Below are positions 61,956 through 64,000 of a DNA stretch of 64,000 bases, piece after piece; positions within the stretch are counted from its first letter, which is position 1, and every line of letters begins with the position of its first letter. This DNA is from Marsupella aquatica (Eukaryota; Marchantiophyta). Location: assembly GCA_973895155.1 (NCBI GenBank), contig OZ316896.1, positions 9,796,001-9,860,000 of the forward strand, written 5' to 3'. Made by a program: the position numbers and the translations under genes. The notes under the pieces were generated by a model. It was not told where the DNA came from, searched no databases, and worked only from the letters and a program-made list of their open reading frames with translations.

Positions 61956-63841
61956 TCATGGGTAAAATAGCTTCGGGTTATCCCGCTGGTAGTCTTCTAG
62001 CTCGTCGGGTTCCATTGGAACATTCTTATCCGGGACCGCCTCTTTCTGCTGGGCATCCTTCCGAACTCGTTTTTTGTACTTGTCCTTCTTGCGGGATGAC
62101 CGAGTAGAAACGCGGTAGCACTTGTCGTCCGCGTGTGTTCCTGTTTGCTCGATTGCTTCTATGAGGTCGATCCACTCGGTGGAGTCGTCCTGCCATTCCA
62201 TTGTTACCATTTGTACTACTGCATCCGTAATTGGTGAGGCCGCAGGTTGAGCAGCTCTAACGGTACCGGCCTTCGCGGCTAGCACCAAGGAGCAATGTGA
62301 CGTGGAGTGTGCTTCGGTTCGACAGACCTGGCACAATGGAAGCGCTCTCCCATCCCCCTGCTTCCTTTGCTCCGTGCACTCTCGGGCAAAGTGACCAGGT
62401 TTCTCGCAATTATAGCAAACCGGGGTCCGCCAAACTCCGGGTTTAGGTGGGATACTTGGATTGCTGACCATCTGGGGGCCACGCTCATTCACCGGGTATG
62501 GATAAGGGGTATGGAACCCTGGATTGTGGCCGCTTAGAGTGCGAGCTCCCGTCATACTCATCTGGAACACCGCCTCACCTGGATCCTCGAAGAAGTACTC
62601 CATCGTGCATGCCTCTAGCTCGGACTGTCCGGGCTCCAACTCCATCTGGTGCACGCGAGTGTTCCATCTTGGACATTCTTGCACCACATGTCCCGACTGA
62701 TAACACTTGGAGCACCAAGCATGCGCTCGGATTTCCGGTGGTTTCTTCTTGTCCGGAGGTTTTTCCGCCAAGTGCACCGACAGTGCCTTCAGCCAGTCTG
62801 TGATTTCGTTCAGCTTTTCTACCTCAGCAGCCTTTGGGTCCGTGGTGACGACTTTGGCTCGCGGTTTATGTTTACCCGTATCTGACCATGATCCCTTCTT
62901 TCTTCGGTGGTTTTGAGACTCTGACTCGGTCTCGCTGGAGGATGAGCTAGTTGACATCGGGCTACTGGACAGGGAATCACTAGACTCTGAATCAGAGTCT
63001 GACGAAGAGCTGGTCCGGCCCTTCTTCTTATGTCGTCGTTTCTTCTTCCTTTTTTTCTCGTCGTATTCAGAGTCGGAGTCGCTGAAGGTATGATACCTCC
63101 TGCTCTTCTTATGCTTGGTCCTCCTATTAAGCTGAGAGGCGTAGTGCGATTCCTTGAAGGATTCGGCACTATCAATTGCTTGTTGTAGAGTGGTGGTCTT
63201 CTTTTCTAGCACTGAGAACGCCATCCTCTGGGGTAGCGCGTTGACGAACCATTTCCTCAGTAGAGAGTCATCTGGCTTAGGCCGAATCTTGGCGGCAACC
63301 TTCTGGAACCGCTGCAGAAATTTGCGAAGTGAGTCATGCTTACCCATTTGCATTCATCCAATTTTTGACAGGGCCCGAGATTCGATCCCGCGGGCCGAAA
63401 TTCTTGCAAGAACGCCGTTTGGAACTGGCCCTATGTACAACCCAGGGGTTGTAAGTTATACCACGGGCACGCTTCTCCTCGTAGCACGCCTGGAAGAATG
63501 GTTAGCTTAATGGCTTCCTCACCATTCGCCTTGGCCGTGGCCTCGAACTCAGCTATCCATTCATCAGGGTCGTCTGTGGGTCGTCCCTTAAAGGGTCGAT
63601 AGTGAAACCGGGATCGTTGAGACACGTTCTGAGCCGCAGGGGGCCGCAATGCACCTGGTACCTGCGGGGCTGGTGGAACCGGTGGAGTTCCTCCCGCCAT
63701 TGGTGCTTGGGTACCCATCACAACACGCGATCCTGCTTGGGAAGCCGAGCTCCTCGCTTCGCCGGACGTGGTATTCTCTTCCAACCTTGATGCTCCGTTC
63801 AGTTGTTGTAAATACGCAGAACGTGACCGGGTAAGGGGCAT
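61956..63841 (-). pseudogene. Ty3 gag with three CCHC knuckles, frameshifted
   Basis: The N-terminal part starts at ATG 63841 (MPLTRSRSAYLQQLNGA), with a Pro-rich segment, then the retrotransposon Gag core FKGRPTDDPDEWIAEFEA. It ends at TAG 63431-63433, where Trp is usual (TGG to TAG). A one-base loss near 63355 changes frame; Gag continues from 63353 (KHDSLRKFLQRFQKVAAKI, FVNALPQRM). A Ser/Lys/Arg-rich linker follows, then three zinc knuckles: CSKCYQSGHVVQEC, CYNCEKPGHFAREC and CQVCRTEAHSTSHC. Three knuckles is more than the one or two usual in plant Ty3 Gag. The end of this frame, a TGA at 61958-61956, runs in phase into pol, so Gag and Pol were probably one polyprotein. Confidence 0.88.
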
Positions 63842-64000
63842 GCCCCTTCCTTCACATCGAGTACAAAATCAAAAGTTACTAGCTCACTACACGGCTCCAC
63901 TCGTAAGGCAAAATGAGTGCCCCCTCCATCTAGCGCCAAAAAAACTGGTCGCCGTCCCTGGGCCCTCACTCTTACTATATAAAGTGAACCCCCCTGAGAA
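63842..64000 (-). other. Ty3 5' leader, candidate primer-binding site and LTR edge
   Basis: Reading leftward, TGGCGCTAGATGGAGGGGG starts at 63938 and has the TGG start of a tRNA primer-binding site. A TATATA-like stretch lies just upstream, at about 63979-63983. The LTR itself mostly lies beyond the window. I could not assign the tRNA. Confidence 0.4.

Larger units (their letters stand above)
54041..64000 (-). mobile_element. Ty3-type LTR retrotransposon on the minus strand, 5' end outside the window
   Basis: Reading leftward: candidate primer-binding site (63938), gag (63841-61956), pol (in the same frame to 57834), an accessory ORF (57511-55022), then a probable 3' LTR to 54041. Domain order protease-RT-RNase H-integrase defines Ty3. 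No chromodomain is seen after the integrase, only the GPF-type module (RWLGPF). Its left border sits inside the kinase pseudogene. The right LTR continues past 64000, so the target duplication cannot be checked. Nearly all stops are of C-to-T type. Confidence 0.88.

Overview
This window is eukaryotic nuclear DNA, most likely from a land plant. Intron-rich genes with GT-AG introns encode KDO8P synthase (a cell-wall sugar enzyme typical of plants), NC2-beta/DR1, and gastric-type acid lipases close to plant triacylglycerol lipases. They sit among Ty1/copia and Ty3 LTR retrotransposons and a hAT DNA transposon. Introns are short (mostly 100-400 bp). I cannot name the species; a non-flowering plant is plausible but not shown.

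Layout. 1-2918 (+) holds the 3' part of a KDO8P synthase gene (nine exons visible; the 5' end is outside). 4320-5704 (-) holds a complete five-exon NC2-beta/DR1 gene, convergent with it. 6939-14641 is a terminal-inverted-repeat (TIR) element whose left arm carries a 30-bp minisatellite. A young but mutated Ty1/copia element (8603-14402; TSD GTCCA; LTRs differing at one seen site) is nested inside it. 14710-18198 is bounded by a second, 81-bp pair of inverted repeats and contains a ~110-bp tandem repeat. 18199-25250 has no gene that I recognise, but several local repeats.

25250-50630 is a tandem array of three gastric-lipase-family genes (starts at 27006, 38225 and 47310, all +). Each has nine exons of exactly the same lengths and encodes a complete 393-residue secreted alpha/beta hydrolase with Ser-Asp-His triad. 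Repeated flanking blocks show the array arose by tandem duplication. A hAT transposon (31946-36845, perfect 8-bp TSD) split the spacer before copy 2. A decayed copia element and a 94-bp tandem repeat lie before copy 3.

50881-52630 is a repeat-rich stretch: hairpin-forming repeats, a G-rich low-complexity tract, a purine tract, and a ~40-bp motif present three times. It lies upstream of a protein-kinase-like pseudogene (52848-54040). That pseudogene stops abruptly inside its catalytic loop, where a Ty3 retrotransposon on the minus strand begins (54041 to beyond 64000). The Ty3 element carries gag, pol and a long accessory ORF downstream of pol. Its pol frame is open for 5.5 kb except for six stops, all TGA, and nearly all other inactivating point changes are also of C-to-T type. 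This points to methylation-driven deamination.

The cellular genes are unrelated to each other. The main story is duplication of a lipase gene and layered invasion by transposons at different stages of decay.
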